DNA of 64,000 bases from Skeletonema tropicum. Lineage: Eukaryota; Bacillariophyta; Thalassiosirophyceae; Thalassiosirales; Thalassiosiraceae. A program made the translations under genes and the position numbers. Below the pieces are notes generated by a model, which did not search any database, was not told where the DNA came from, and was given only the letters and a program-made list of their open reading frames with translations. Below, one piece after another: positions 1 through 9,772 of the stretch (positions are counted from its first letter, which is position 1; every line of letters begins with the position of its first letter). The stretch is from NCBI GenBank assembly GCA_037178625.1, contig CM074136.1:992001-1056000 (forward strand), read 5' to 3'.

Positions 1-81
1 CCATGAAACACAACACAGCAATAATTTTGAATTAACCGTGGTAAAAGTTAGCCATAAAGATAAAGAGAAAAAGAGAACGAG

Positions 82-633
82 ATGAAGAATATTTTCGTAT
101 TGTTCCTTGTCTTTGTTGTTCTTCCTAACTTAGTCTTAGTCACTTCGGCAAAGTCTAATACTGGTAAGCTGGTCAATTTGAATTTGACTATTGCTGATTC
201 AAATGAATTGCCCGTGTTCTCATCGAGTATTTCATCCCTTTCTAATGAAGAAGATGATACTAGGCTGCTTCTAAGATATGGTTGTCGTCATTTAAAAAAC
301 AGCAGACAGTGCAACATGGTCAGGCCTTGCTATTGGGATCGGCGTAGATCGAAGTGCGTAAGAATAGGAAACGTTGGAGGTGGGCCAACTCAAGGGAATG
401 AGAATGAGGACAATAATTGCAGCAAATACAACAATGCCCAACAATGCTCAAGTAGGGGTGTGACTGAAGGATGCGTCTGGCAAGGCCATGATCTTGGATG
501 CTGTGCCGCAACGGAAGGAATGAATGCGTTTGTAGATCCAGGTGAAATTATTGTGCAACTAAAGTGTCGAACAGCTACTGTCAGCATTCGTGTTAGTACG
601 TCTTGTGCCCTGAATCAATGCGCAATCGTCTAA
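82..633 (+). CDS. Secreted cysteine-rich repeat protein
   Basis: I do not recognise a named family. The 183-residue protein starts with a clear signal peptide (residues 1-23, hydrophobic core then TSA), so it is probably secreted or exposed at the cell surface. After a Ser/Asp-rich linker come two similar cysteine modules: C68-x8-C77-x5-C83-x8-C92 and C113-x8-C122-x8-C131-x8-C140, each with a Trp two residues after the third Cys (CYW and CVW). A last segment carries C162, C175 and C180. The regular spacing suggests disulfide-bonded minidomains. It is a single exon with an ordinary ATG. Confidence is good that it is coding and secreted, low for function. Confidence 0.75.
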   Translation: MKNIFVLFLVFVVLPNLVLVTSAKSNTGKLVNLNLTIADSNELPVFSSSISSLSNEEDDTRLLLRYGCRHLKNSRQCNMVRPCYWDRRRSKCVRIGNVGGGPTQGNENEDNNCSKYNNAQQCSSRGVTEGCVWQGHDLGCCAATEGMNAFVDPGEIIVQLKCRTATVSIRVSTSCALNQCAIV

Positions 634-1330
634 TTCCTTACCAAGAAGCGAGGCACAAGCACAAAGGATGATATTGTGTACCGAAAAAATGATACCACTT
701 CGTACCCATTTGGGTGAGATTCCCGCACAGTAGATGAAAGAGCCCTGCAATGAATTCATAATGTTTGGTTTGCTGATTTTGCTTGCAGTTTGCTTTTCTT
801 CAACTTTAAAATGCATAGTGAGTAGTCATAAACATATCTCCATAAGCTTGCTGTAATTTGGCTGTTCGATTCCTCCTTCTTCGCACGATCAATTATTGAT
901 TGCTTAGCAGCAGCTGGAAGGCGAGAAGGTGGAACACCTTCCACTGGAGTACCTGCCGACGCTGGAAATCCTTGTCACGGCGGCCTTGAGATGATAGAGA
1001 GCGAGATTCGATATAGGAGTAGCTAAGCCGGATTCTATTGCAGAGGCGCAAAGAAATGGGTTTATACCTGGTGGACGACATCGAGATGTTGTGTTGAATG
1101 GAAAGTTGATATTATCTCGATTGGATCATGATAACAACATCATGACTCTGTTACATTCTGGTCATGTTGTCGAGTTGAGTGATTGCGACGTTGATCGAAT
1201 ATTCGCTTTACGGACTCAGCACTAAAACTTGGGACGTACTCATAACAATGCAAATACACTCTCTAATAACACCTAACTAACAATAATAACGAACCAAACT
1301 CACATAATCACCTAGAGCCAATCCGCACTC
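634..1330. other. Intergenic stretch with a short orphan reading frame
   Basis: No gene can be supported. A plus-strand open stretch of about 75 codons (roughly 1000-1225) has a plausible protein-like composition and ends at a TAA near 1225. It has no ATG at its head, and the sequence before it continues in another frame. It may be the relic of a decayed gene. Confidence 0.3.
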
Positions 1331-2439
1331 TTACTTCCCAGTCTCTATAATATCATCATACCATTTCCCACGTCCCTCCCTCCGATCCTTCTCATACTTG
1401 GCATACTCCTCCTTCTCCTTCCGAATCTCCCTCTCCCTCTTCTTCTTCCGTTTCCACTCCTCCACCTTGGTTTGATACTCCTTCTCCAATCGTTCATACC
1501 ACTGTTGCAAACACATTACTCCCAATATCATGTACAATACTCCTACTCCCACCATGATCCATGTGGTTAATGGCAACTAATAATGAGGCGAATAAATTGG
1601 TATAGTCCGGACCAAGAATGTTGGATGATCCACTACTACGTACCGGTGGTGATATCTTCTACCTTGATGGCAACATCTTGTTCCATCCCTATAATCCCAA
1701 TAAACGTGTACATGAACCCCCGTAGTATCCAATTGTCATGTGCGGGGAAAGTCAATCGTTTTAATAGTGGTATTCGACTTTCGAGTAGTATGTAAGGAGA
1801 TGCAGAAGAGGATGAGGTAGACTCGTACAAAGTATTGTAGGCCAGGTCATCTCTTCCTTGTCGAGGCCGATGATGGGTAGGAATTGTTGGAAGAGCATGG
1901 CGCCACTGGCGAATATGGCGAGGTAGCGTACTAATGTCGAATAGGAGGTGTGGGATGGTTCTTTGGGGTCCGTGATCTTGCTGTCGTTGCTGCTGTTGTA
2001 ATTGTTGTTGCTGCCTTTTCTTCTTTTTGGAGGATTTATCAGTCTTTATGTTTTGTAGATCGTTTGCTCATGGATGAGCTATTGTAGGATGCATCTCCAC
2101 CTACGCTTCTTATTCTTTGTGTTATGGCGCTTCTGTTTTTTAGTTTGGGTGAGCGACAACTGCTGATTCGGATGTATCACCATTGGTAGTATCATCACTG
2201 GTTTCTAAGGAGGAGGTGGCGGTGTTGTTTCGTTCCTGTGCCCAAGAGGGATTTTCGGGATCATCATCATCGTTGAGAGGACATTCTTCTTCGTCGTCGT
2301 CGTTGGGAGGCGGAGGCGGTGCATCTGATGGTGGAGGAGCCAATGCTGATGCTAGCAACGGAGAAGAAGAAGATTCATCCTGTGCTGCTCGAGGAGGTGA
2401 GGAGGGGCCAAGGAGTGGGGTGCTTTCACTGGCGGCCAT
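1331..2439 (-). CDS. COPI-associated / TVP15-like membrane protein (split, one frame break)
   Basis: The order of segments matches the small four-span COPI-associated (TVP15) family of Golgi vesicle membrane proteins. An acidic, Pro-rich N-terminal tail (from 2439) is followed by hydrophobic segments near 1950 (RYLAIFASGAMLF), 1840 (FVRVYLILF) and 1690 (RGFMYTFIGIIGMEQ, the most family-like stretch), then LYMILGVMCLQQWYERL near 1540 and a long Lys/Glu-rich tail. The last exon (1331-1576) begins right after an acceptor TTATTAG. A donor at 1662 gives an 86-nt intron in phase 0; a stronger-looking donor 17 nt further on is out of frame. Another intron probably lies between about 2050 and 2200. 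Near 1815 the frame changes by one base in CTCCTTA inside a predicted membrane span, so the gene is broken or carries a sequence error. Confidence 0.6.
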
Positions 2440-3275
2440 CGTGCTGTTATTGTTAGACGATCTAAATACTTATCTAGCTTAGTAAATGAAAATAGTCTTC
2501 GTGTTGTGGTTGTGGTAGATAGATAATAGATTCATCATTAATCTTCATGGATCTTGGTTTTTTGAGTTCGCTGATTTTTATCACAGCACGCGAGGTCGTC
2601 CCACGATGACCCACGGACCCACGACATCTACTAAATGAGTAGATGGAAAGGTGAGTGTGTGGTCAAGACCCAGCCATTCTCCCTTCTATTGTAGCTCATA
2701 CTAACAAAATCAACAGAATCGTCACAAATCATCCAGCCCGCCTATATAACTCTTCAAAATGGACTGTGCCTGTGAGCACACGATCCAGCTCCCGCTCAAT
2801 CGCATTGTTGAAAATTTAAATGCTCCAAGCATGCATTTACTTGTGTTCCGACAACCTTCCAGACTTGTAACAAGTAGAAGATACACAAATTGTTGTGGAC
2901 GTCCAATCCTGCCGCATCAATATTAATATCACATCCTCATATCTATATTTATCACTATCACCTCAATGCAAGTAGCCATGCCAGAAGAACCGATGGCAAT
3001 GGATAGGAATAGCACCTAGGAAGGAGAAAACCCAATGGTATAGATACCTTCAGGTGAGAGACTCTGAGCACTTGCTATGCTTTTAGGAGTAAGTGGGGAT
3101 GGGGCAAGAAGCTTTCGCTGCCGGCCTGAGCGAAGGAAAAGCAAGATCGGGTCTTCCCGCAAAAATTGAGATATCCTGTCTTCATAAGTATCTTGTTACG
3201 ACCACACAAGATGTCTCAAGAACACAAGAAGTCTCTCAAGCAAGCAAGAGCGAAGCTTCTATCTGCGTGCTCACA
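2440..3275. other. Intergenic / promoter region
   Basis: The stretch lies between a divergent gene pair and no gene is evident. An ATG at 3099 is in frame with the next gene and could be its start instead of 3276. Confidence 0.4.
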
Positions 3276-3528
3276 ATGAGTAGGAAATTCAAATACAACA
3301 TGTCTTTCAATCACCAATTCAGAGGATCGGCTTCCACACCGAGCAAATCATCTCAGACCATGAAAAGAGTAACATTGAAAAAATCCGTACAGGTGAATGA
3401 AGTTGAAGCACAACCAATGACGGAAGAGGAAAAAGCAGAACTATATTACACTCAAGATGACTTGAAAATGATCAATCTTGAAGTGAGGGCGATATTCGCT
3501 TTATCAAATCAGCTACCACAGACACCGC

Positions 3529-3566
<38 letters not shown>

Positions 3567-4007
3567 TGCTGCATAGACAATCAAGATAACAATGAGAGTA
3601 GCAACTTTGTTCTTGCGATAGAAGCTGATGCCTTCCTACGCGGTCTTGAGTTTTGTGTTTACCCACAAAGATTTCAAAATAAGTTGGTTGCACGAAGGGC
3701 ATTGCTCAAGTATCAATCACACTTGCAAATGAAGTATCCCAACATTTCACCTGAAGAAAAGGCGAAAGCTTTGAAGACTGCTAGTAAGAAGTTGAGCGCC
3801 TGGTCAAAGTCGGTAGCACTGGAGACGGCACGGCTCGACTCTCTACGTGCATATGATGCTGATTATTTGATTCCTTTGGATGATTCACCAGTGAAATTAT
3901 CATCCTTGCCTAAACTTGTTACAAGGAAAGTATCGTTTAAAGAGGTTAGAAGAGTCTCTTCCGAGGATGTGCCATGTCGTCCATTCAAAAGAGCGAGAGC
4001 TGCTTGA
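3276..4007 (+). CDS. Diatom-specific RGLE-family protein
   Basis: It belongs to an uncharacterised family that I know only from diatom genomes. The conserved order is a basic strand (VTLKKSVQV), then YYTQDDLKMINLEVRAI, then FLRGLEFCVYPQRF followed by a helical stretch with ARRALLKYQSHLQ, and a C-terminal helix with KTASKKLSAWSKSVALETA. The tail is basic (RPFKRARA) and may act as a nuclear signal. A run of ACA codons (about 3528-3566) encodes poly-Thr between the two conserved blocks, where length varies in the family. I chose the ATG at 3276 because the upstream 59 in-frame codons from 3099 look unlike the family. No enzyme motif is visible. Two frame-intact relatives lie on the other strand near 5.8 and 8.5 kb. 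Confidence 0.7.
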
Positions 4008-4999
4008 GCATTTTGCATGATTTGCTCATCCATCTAACAATAAAAACCCATTATGAACATTTGCATCGCACAACATACAACATTACATTTCAACAAGTTA
4101 ATGATTTTATCAGCATTACACATTTGACTGCACAATCGCAAAACATTACCTCCAAAACCTCCTGCATGTGGCAAACCAACAGAGAGAGCCGGCGTGCCGA
4201 GTGCCGAGAAGCTCCTATAAATGATTATCTAGATGTAACATTCTTGGCATAGAAGAGATGTCTAGAGAGAGAACCTTGTAGATGCAGGGTGTAGTAAATG
4301 ACTTGTTGCTAGGATCACTGATGACTGGCAGCTTGAGATCAACCTATATGAGCTCGATATCTTGGCAACAGGTACAATAACCGAATTGCCAAAGCAAGAG
4401 AGGAAAAAAGAGCTTTTGGCCTTATCGATTTTTTTTTCAAGGATCAAGGATTCGTCATGTCGAGTCTATCGAGAATTACGGTACATACCTTTTGTCCTCT
4501 CGTGGAAAGAATGGCTCAGGCTAAAGACTGTTTGAGTAACGCGAACGCAACGCATTTGTCATAAGTACGAAAAGCAGAGGAACAAAAAGCAGGGGCACGG
4601 CAGGAGCCTTCTGATCACAGTACATAGATGTGATGTTGCTTGGGTGATGCAGCTGTCATAACTTAATCATCTGTGATGGCAATTGGCAAGGGAAACCTAA
4701 CACTTTGGAGATATCGTCTACGACGATGTTGACAATGTTCTAATGAAAGAGAATCGTGTGATTAGTTTACCTGCTCAATCATTGCTCATTGAATGCATCT
4801 GTGCAAGTCAACGTGAGCAAAGCGACGATATGATGCACGTGATGTAGTTAAAAAGTACATACTGTCGAGAGGTTTCCACAAATGTTAACCCTAAACTTCT
4901 AACTTGACGTGACTCGTGTGAGTCCGGTGTAAGCAACAAAGACATTCCCCCTTGTCGTCATAACCTTCTCTAATCTAAGAACTCAAACTACGGCAAGTA
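4008..4999. other. Intergenic, repeat-bearing
   Basis: No gene is seen. Bases 4439-4526 form a near-perfect direct repeat with 6357-6441 (one 2-nt length difference). The stretch ends in the left copy (4983-4999) of the 17-bp direct repeat that flanks the short element at 5000-5103. Confidence 0.5.
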
Positions 5000-5103
5000 T
5001 TTATGTAACAGAAATTTTAAAGTACGTCTATGGGCCCTCAAGAGGCGACATTATCTAAAAAGTGATAACGAACATGTGCTGCAGTAGCTATTATTTCCCT
5101 AGA
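5000..5103 (-). mobile_element. Short SINE-like element, copy 1
   Basis: The 104-bp element lies between perfect 17-bp direct repeats, TCAAACTACGGCAAGTA at 4983-4999 and 5104-5120, which look like target-site duplications. Read on the minus strand it runs from GGGAAATAATAGCTACTGCA through GCACATGTTCGTTATCACTT to a conserved end TACTTTAAAATTTCTGTTAC. It encodes no protein. Related copies are at 7671-7766, 44314-44430, 54214-54286 and 57101-57154. Confidence 0.7.
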
Positions 5104-6340
5104 TCAAACTACGGCAAGTAACGAGAGCCGGAAATCTAAGTTTGAAGGACAAAGGGAATTGGCTCAGCCTATGATAGGCTAGAGCCTCTCGAGAATGTTC
5201 TAGCTCAGATCTCCAACTTGAGACCTCTAAGTACTTAAGTAGAGCCGGGGGCTTCAAACAGACCACTCGCTCAAAGGAAATGACTTGGTTGAGTTGATGT
5301 TGAAGCTCTACTCTAGAGAGAGAGAGAGAGAGAAGAGGATCCTTACTTGTGAAGCTTCTAGCCATCCAAATCCAAAAGAGCAGTAGCCTTAGGGACAAGT
5401 TAGATGAGGATATAAGACTGAACTTAAACGATGATACTAGTTATAATAATTCTAACTGCTACGACTCGCGTTTTTTCAAGAATTGAACTGCAATCCTTTT
5501 GGTTGAAAGAGGACAATCCATAGGGGTCGGAGCAGGAACAAAACTGAACAGAAACAAAACTGGGCTGAGACAGGGAGACTTTACCTAAATGGAACTGCTC
5601 ATCAACAATTCTTTATTCCCCTCTCGCAAAGCTGAAAACTATTAAACTGATGCTACTTCATGTGCCCTCTTTCGATTACCATACCCATACGAGCTCCTCT
5701 GCGATACACGAGAGAGATCAGCTGGGCTTAGATTACGCTGCGCGGCTAGAATGCCACCAACGTGGGCAAGCTTCATCTCATGTAGCTGCCTCAAAACGCT
5801 TCGAGGAAAATGAACGAGGGCCTCAACACCAGTGCAATTGTCCAAGAAGTCCTCGGACAAGTCAGTATGATATTCAGAGCCCAGTGCAAGTACTGCTCTC
5901 AACTGTCTTGCATGCTGCAGCGTCTCTCGCTTGAATTGGGCATTGTCCGCTGCCGAATACCAGGTGCGATCAATACTCGGCAAGAGAATACTCTGGCTGG
6001 TCGTAGCGAAATGTACGGAGCGAGTAGATTCAGTCCTGGTCATGATATTTGCTTTCACGATGTTGCAATTATTGGTTCAGTGAGCACTTGGGCGGGCAAC
6101 AGAGGTACGACTTCTGCACATCTTCTTCTCAAATGAGAAATGATAAGAAGTAAATCATAAGAATATGTATCATGAAACGCAGGGTGGAGAGCTCTCATCA
6201 AGCAAGCTAAGTACTTATGTGATGCACAATCTCTGGTATTATAGATTCTAACTTCTACGCAAAGTGTCCGAATCTTTGGTGTCCGAATCTTTGGCTGTTC
6301 ATGTCTCAGGCCTACTTATCAGGTACTCAAAGTTATCAAT
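5007..6340. repeat. Segmental duplication, copy A
   Basis: This 1.33-kb segment recurs almost unchanged at 7671-9010. Differences are few: a 2-nt change at CCCTAGAT, a 6-nt insertion in copy B near 8092 and a few substitutions. It contains the 3' part of the short element and a full minus-strand RGLE-family reading frame. A third, shortened copy is at 13737-14098. Confidence 0.9.
5642..6043 (-). CDS. RGLE-family protein, copy A
   Basis: The frame encodes 133 residues from the ATG at 6043; an in-frame stop lies shortly upstream, so the start is firm. It has the same block order as the gene at 3276: a short basic strand (RSVHF), TWYSAADNAQFKRETLQHA, then CTGVEALVHF in the place of RGLE, then LRQLHEMKLAHVGGILAAQ, then SPADLSRVSQRSS and a basic end. 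Function is unknown and no catalytic motif is seen. Its twin at 8311 differs by one residue near the C-terminus (VASV against VESV), so both frames are preserved after duplication. Short length is normal for minimal members of this family. Confidence 0.65.
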   Translation of the reverse strand: MTRTESTRSVHFATTSQSILLPSIDRTWYSAADNAQFKRETLQHARQLRAVLALGSEYHTDLSEDFLDNCTGVEALVHFPRSVLRQLHEMKLAHVGGILAAQRNLSPADLSRVSQRSSYGYGNRKRAHEVASV

Positions 6341-6356
6341 TGTTAACTTTTTTGAC

Positions 6357-6441
6357 AAGGATCAAGGATTCGTCATGTCGAGTCTATCGAGAATTACGGT
6401 ACATACCTTTTGTCCTCGTGGAAAGAATGGCTCAGGCTAAA
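6357..6441. repeat. Direct repeat of 4439-4526
   Basis: Both copies contain ATCAAGGATTCGTCATGTCG and continue through GAATTACGGTACATACC to CTCAGGCTAAAG. The second copy starts 17 bp after the end of segment A. No coding potential is apparent. Confidence 0.8.
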
Positions 6442-6603
6442 GGCACCACGAAAATGCACGTCCGGGATGTACGTCCCCTGCACGTCCACTTTCTTGTGAT
6501 GTACGTCCTTGAAGGGTTATCCTTTAAATATTTATTGGTAACTTTACTCTTATGTATAACAGCCTCATTCTACTGCTTATTGCTTATTGGTAAGTCCTAT
6601 TAA

Positions 6604-6721
6604 CACAGCCAAAGCCATTAAATAAACCTCGATTTATGAGGTGGTAGACGCAAGGATTAACCAAGCATCTAAGTCCCAGTCGCTGCTTGTTGTTTTGGCA
6701 AATTGATCTCTTTCACCTCAC
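6604..6721. repeat. Flanking direct repeat, left copy
   Basis: The 118-bp sequence, beginning near CAAAGCCATTAAATAAACCT, recurs at 7291-7408. The two copies bracket a tandem array. Confidence 0.8.
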
Positions 6722-6786
6722 GGTTATGGGTAGTATTCGTCTGCTTACAAGTCCAACGTAGGATAGCAGAGCGTTTCAACATGTAC

Positions 6787-7260
6787 CATCGCTTCTACTG
6801 CCGAAATCAGTCTAAGAAGTGCAAATGTGCTTGTGCCCTATCACCGCCAAACATAATGGGCCTCTAGAAGCGGCTCAAGCGCATACTGACGACGATACAT
6901 ACGATTTGGTAGTTTGAGGTGCTGCCGGCCGGGCCAAGTTGGTCCTCCCAGATCAGCTACGAGGCTGTAGCATCGCTTCTACTGCAGAAATTTGTCTGAG
7001 CAGTGCAAATGTGCTTGCGTTTTATCACCGCCGAACATAATGGGCCTCTAGAAGCGGCTCAACGCTTACTGACGACGATACATACGATATGATTCGAAGT
7101 GGTGCTGCCGGCTGGGCCAACGTGGACCTCTCAGATCAGCTAAGAGGCTGTAGCATCGCTTCTACTTATACATTCCGTCTGAGCAGTGCAAATGTGCTTG
7201 TGCCCTATCACCGCCAAACATAATGGGCCTTTAGAAGCGGCTCAAGCGCATACTGACGAG
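6787..7260. repeat. Tandem array, about 184-bp unit, 2.6 copies
   Basis: Units begin with CATCGCTTCTACT at 6787, 6971 and 7154. The first two are about 184 and 183 bp; the third is cut short near 7260. Units share AGTGCAAATGTGCTTG, TATCACCGCC and AATGGGCCT and differ by scattered substitutions. The array is non-coding. Confidence 0.85.
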
Positions 7261-7290
7261 GATGTTGCTGAGACTTTATTTGAAAACAGA

Positions 7291-7408
7291 CACAGTCAAA
7301 GCCATTAAATAAACCTCGATTTATGAGGTGGTAGACGCAAGGATTAACCAAGCATCTAAGGCCCAGTCGCTGCTTGTTGTTTTGGCAAATTGATCTCTTT
7401 CACCTCAC
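7291..7408. repeat. Flanking direct repeat, right copy
   Basis: This matches 6604-6721 with very few differences (for example AAGGCCCAGT against AAGTCCCAGT). Between 7409 and 7670 I see no gene. Confidence 0.8.
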
Positions 7409-7670
7409 TCACAACCGCTGGACCGAAAAGCTAAGGGACACTATCAACAGCAGAAAAAGTAGAATAATCCATAGGATGTCATGTTGAATGTGCCAGCCAA
7501 GTTGTTGATGGGCCGGTGCGTGTTGGTGGTTGGTGATGCATCGAAGGAGCATCGAAGGTTCGTTTTGAGAGGATGTGAGATGTGAGTGCATGCCGTCACT
7601 GCCTTCCCCGCCATACTTAGAGGGCTATGGGTACTGCTACAATGGGCAGTGCCGTTTTGATAAATTGCAA

Positions 7671-7766
7671 AACAGAAATTTTAAAGTACGTCTATGGGCC
7701 CTCAAGAGGCGACATTATCTAAAAAGTGATAACGAACATGTGCTGCAGTAGCTATTATTTCCCAGA
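7671..7766 (-). mobile_element. Short SINE-like element, copy 2, truncated by duplication
   Basis: This is the copy of element 1 carried in segment B. It lacks the outermost bases of the conserved end and has no left direct repeat, but the right direct repeat is kept at 7767-7783. The breakpoint of the segmental duplication therefore lies inside the element. Confidence 0.75.
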
Positions 7767-8310
7767 TCAAACTACGGCAAGTAACGAGAGCCGGAAATCT
7801 AAGTTTGAAGGACAAAGGGAATTGGCTCAGCCTATGATAGGCTAGAGCCTCTCGAGAATGTTCTAGCTCAGATCTCCAACTTGAGACCTCTAAGTACTTA
7901 AGTAGAGCCGGGGGCTTCAAACAGACCACTCGCTCAAAGGAAATGACTTGGTTGAGTTGATGTTGAAGCTCTACTCTAGAGAGAGAGAGAGAGAGAAGAG
8001 GATCCTTACTTGTGAAGCTTCTAGCCATCCAAATCCAAAAGAGCAGTAGCCTTAGGGACAAGTTAGATGAGGATATAAGACTGAACTTAAACTTAAACGA
8101 TGATACTAGTTATAATAATTCTAACTGCTACGACTCGCGTTTTTTCAAGAATTGAACTGCAATCCTTTTGGTTGAAAGAGGACAATCCATAGGGGTCGGA
8201 GCAGGAACAAAACTGAACAGAAACAAAACTGGGCTGAGACAGGGAGACTTTACCTAAATGGAACTGCTCATCAACAATTCTTTATTCCCCTCTCGCAAAG
8301 CTGAAAACTA

Positions 8311-8712
8311 TTAAACTGATTCTACTTCATGTGCCCTCTTTCGATTACCATACCCATACGAGCTCCTCTGCGATACACGAGAGAGATCAGCTGGGCTTAG
8401 ATTACGCTGCGCGGCTAGAATGCCACCAACGTGGGCAAGCTTCATCTCATGTAGCTGCCTCAAAACGCTTCGAGGAAAATGAACGAGGGCCTCAACACCA
8501 GTGCAATTGTCCAAGAAGTCCTCGGACAAGTCAGTATGATATTCAGAGCCCAGTGCAAGTACTGCTCTCAACTGTCTTGCATGCTGCAGCGTCTCTCGCT
8601 TGAATTGGGCATTGTCCGCTGCCGAATACCAGGTGCGATCAATACTCGGCAAGAGAATACTCTGGCTGGTCGTAGCGAAATGTACGGAGCGAGTAGATTC
8701 AGTCCTGGTCAT
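8311..8712 (-). CDS. RGLE-family protein, copy B
   Basis: This is the twin of the 5642-6043 protein, 133 residues from the ATG at 8712 and identical except for one C-terminal residue. The WYSAAD, CTGVEA and LRQLHEMK blocks are all kept. The shared flanks show that it arose with the segmental duplication, not as an independent gene copy. Confidence 0.65.
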   Translation of the reverse strand: MTRTESTRSVHFATTSQSILLPSIDRTWYSAADNAQFKRETLQHARQLRAVLALGSEYHTDLSEDFLDNCTGVEALVHFPRSVLRQLHEMKLAHVGGILAAQRNLSPADLSRVSQRSSYGYGNRKRAHEVESV

Positions 8713-9040
8713 GATATTTGCTTTCACGATGTTGCAATTATTGGTTCAGTGAGCACTTGGGCGGGCAACAGAGGTACGACTTCTGCACATCTTCTTCTCA
8801 AATGAGAAATGATAAGAAGTAAATCATAAGAATATGTATCATGAAACGCAGGGTGGAGAGCTCTCATCAAGCAAGCTAAGTACTTATGTGATGTACAATC
8901 TCTGGTATTATAGATTCTAACTTCTACGCAAAGTGTCCGAATCTTTGGTGTCGCACAATCTTTGACTTGTTCATGTCTCAGGCTACTTATCAGGTACTCA
9001 AGTTATCAATTTAGGACGGCTCATGATTTTTTCTTTGAGA

Positions 9041-9180
9041 CAAATTTGGAGGCCAAAAATGAAATTTGATATTTTTGCCAAAAGGCCAAATTTGCCAAAG
9101 GAGGCCAAATTTGAAATTTGAAATTTGGCCAAGCAAGGCCAAATTTGGCAAAAATATGAAAAATTAGGAGGCCAAATTTG
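9041..9180. repeat. GGCCAAATTTG repeat block
   Basis: GGCCAAATTTG and its partial forms occur about six times in 140 bp. Segment 9103-9130 has arms GGCCAAATTT and AAATTTGGCC and could fold back. It directly follows the right edge of segment B. Confidence 0.75.
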
Positions 9181-9426
9181 ATGCGTGGATACAGTAATTC
9201 ACCTTTGGCCGCTTTGATTGAATTCCCTGAATTAAGTATGCATGACCATTTTCAAAAAATGGGGGAGGGAGGGAGTGTGGAACGCCCTTTTGACACTTTT
9301 TGTAGAACCGAACATTTTTGTCTTTTGTGACGTCATCACGTAGGAATAAGTTCTAAAAAGGCGCCATGTGACGAGCGAACACTTCAACTACTCAACTTCA
9401 AGATTAACCTATCCCTAGTGAGTAAT

Positions 9427-9480
9427 GATGGACACATGTGTCCATCGTTGGCGGTGATGGACACATGTGTCCGATCACCG
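9427..9480. repeat. Twin palindromes GGACACATGTGTCC
   Basis: A perfect 20-bp palindrome, GATGGACACATGTGTCCATC, lies at 9427-9446. A second palindrome at 9452-9480 has the same core inside CGGTGAT and ATCACCG arms, with one unpaired G. The stretch on either side (9181-9426 and 9481-9770) contains no gene that I can support. Confidence 0.85.
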
Positions 9481-9772
9481 ATTTTACCAGGTATCCCCCT
9501 ACCAGATGCAACGATTCCACGGCACATAATTTAGGACACTAGTATTTGTGACTATTCTACAGAATGGATTCTACACTTGACACTTTCCTAAACCCCACCA
9601 CACCTATCCTACACCCCCTACGGCCTACATCATGGCACTTCTACACCCCATGGGCGACCACCCACTGCAACCACCGGTCATATTCTGTTAGAGCATGTTA
9701 TGAGCTTTCGTTAGAGCCGCCGGTCGGCGTTGTAGGTGGCGAATTATTCAAAATATAGCGTGTAGTGTCGAA

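Larger units (their letters stand above)
7671..9010. repeat. Segmental duplication, copy B
   Basis: Near-identical to 5007-6340 from ACAGAAATTTT to AGTTATCAAT. Similarity stops at 9010, where an AT-rich palindromic block begins. See copy A for the differences. Confidence 0.9.

Noticed and set aside
1000..1225. Protein-like 75-codon stretch ending at a TAA
   Set aside because: It has no ATG, no acceptor site that fits, and no family match. It is mentioned only in the intergenic entry.
5099..5398. Minus-strand open frame of 99 codons, also present at 7702-8061
   Set aside because: It lies in the non-coding 3' part of the duplicated segment, overlaps a GA dinucleotide run, and fragment C does not preserve it as a frame. 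Similarity is explained by duplication alone.
6785..7265. CRISPR-like array
   Set aside because: The repeat unit is 184 bp with no short repeat-spacer alternation, and the organism is a eukaryote. It is a plain tandem repeat.
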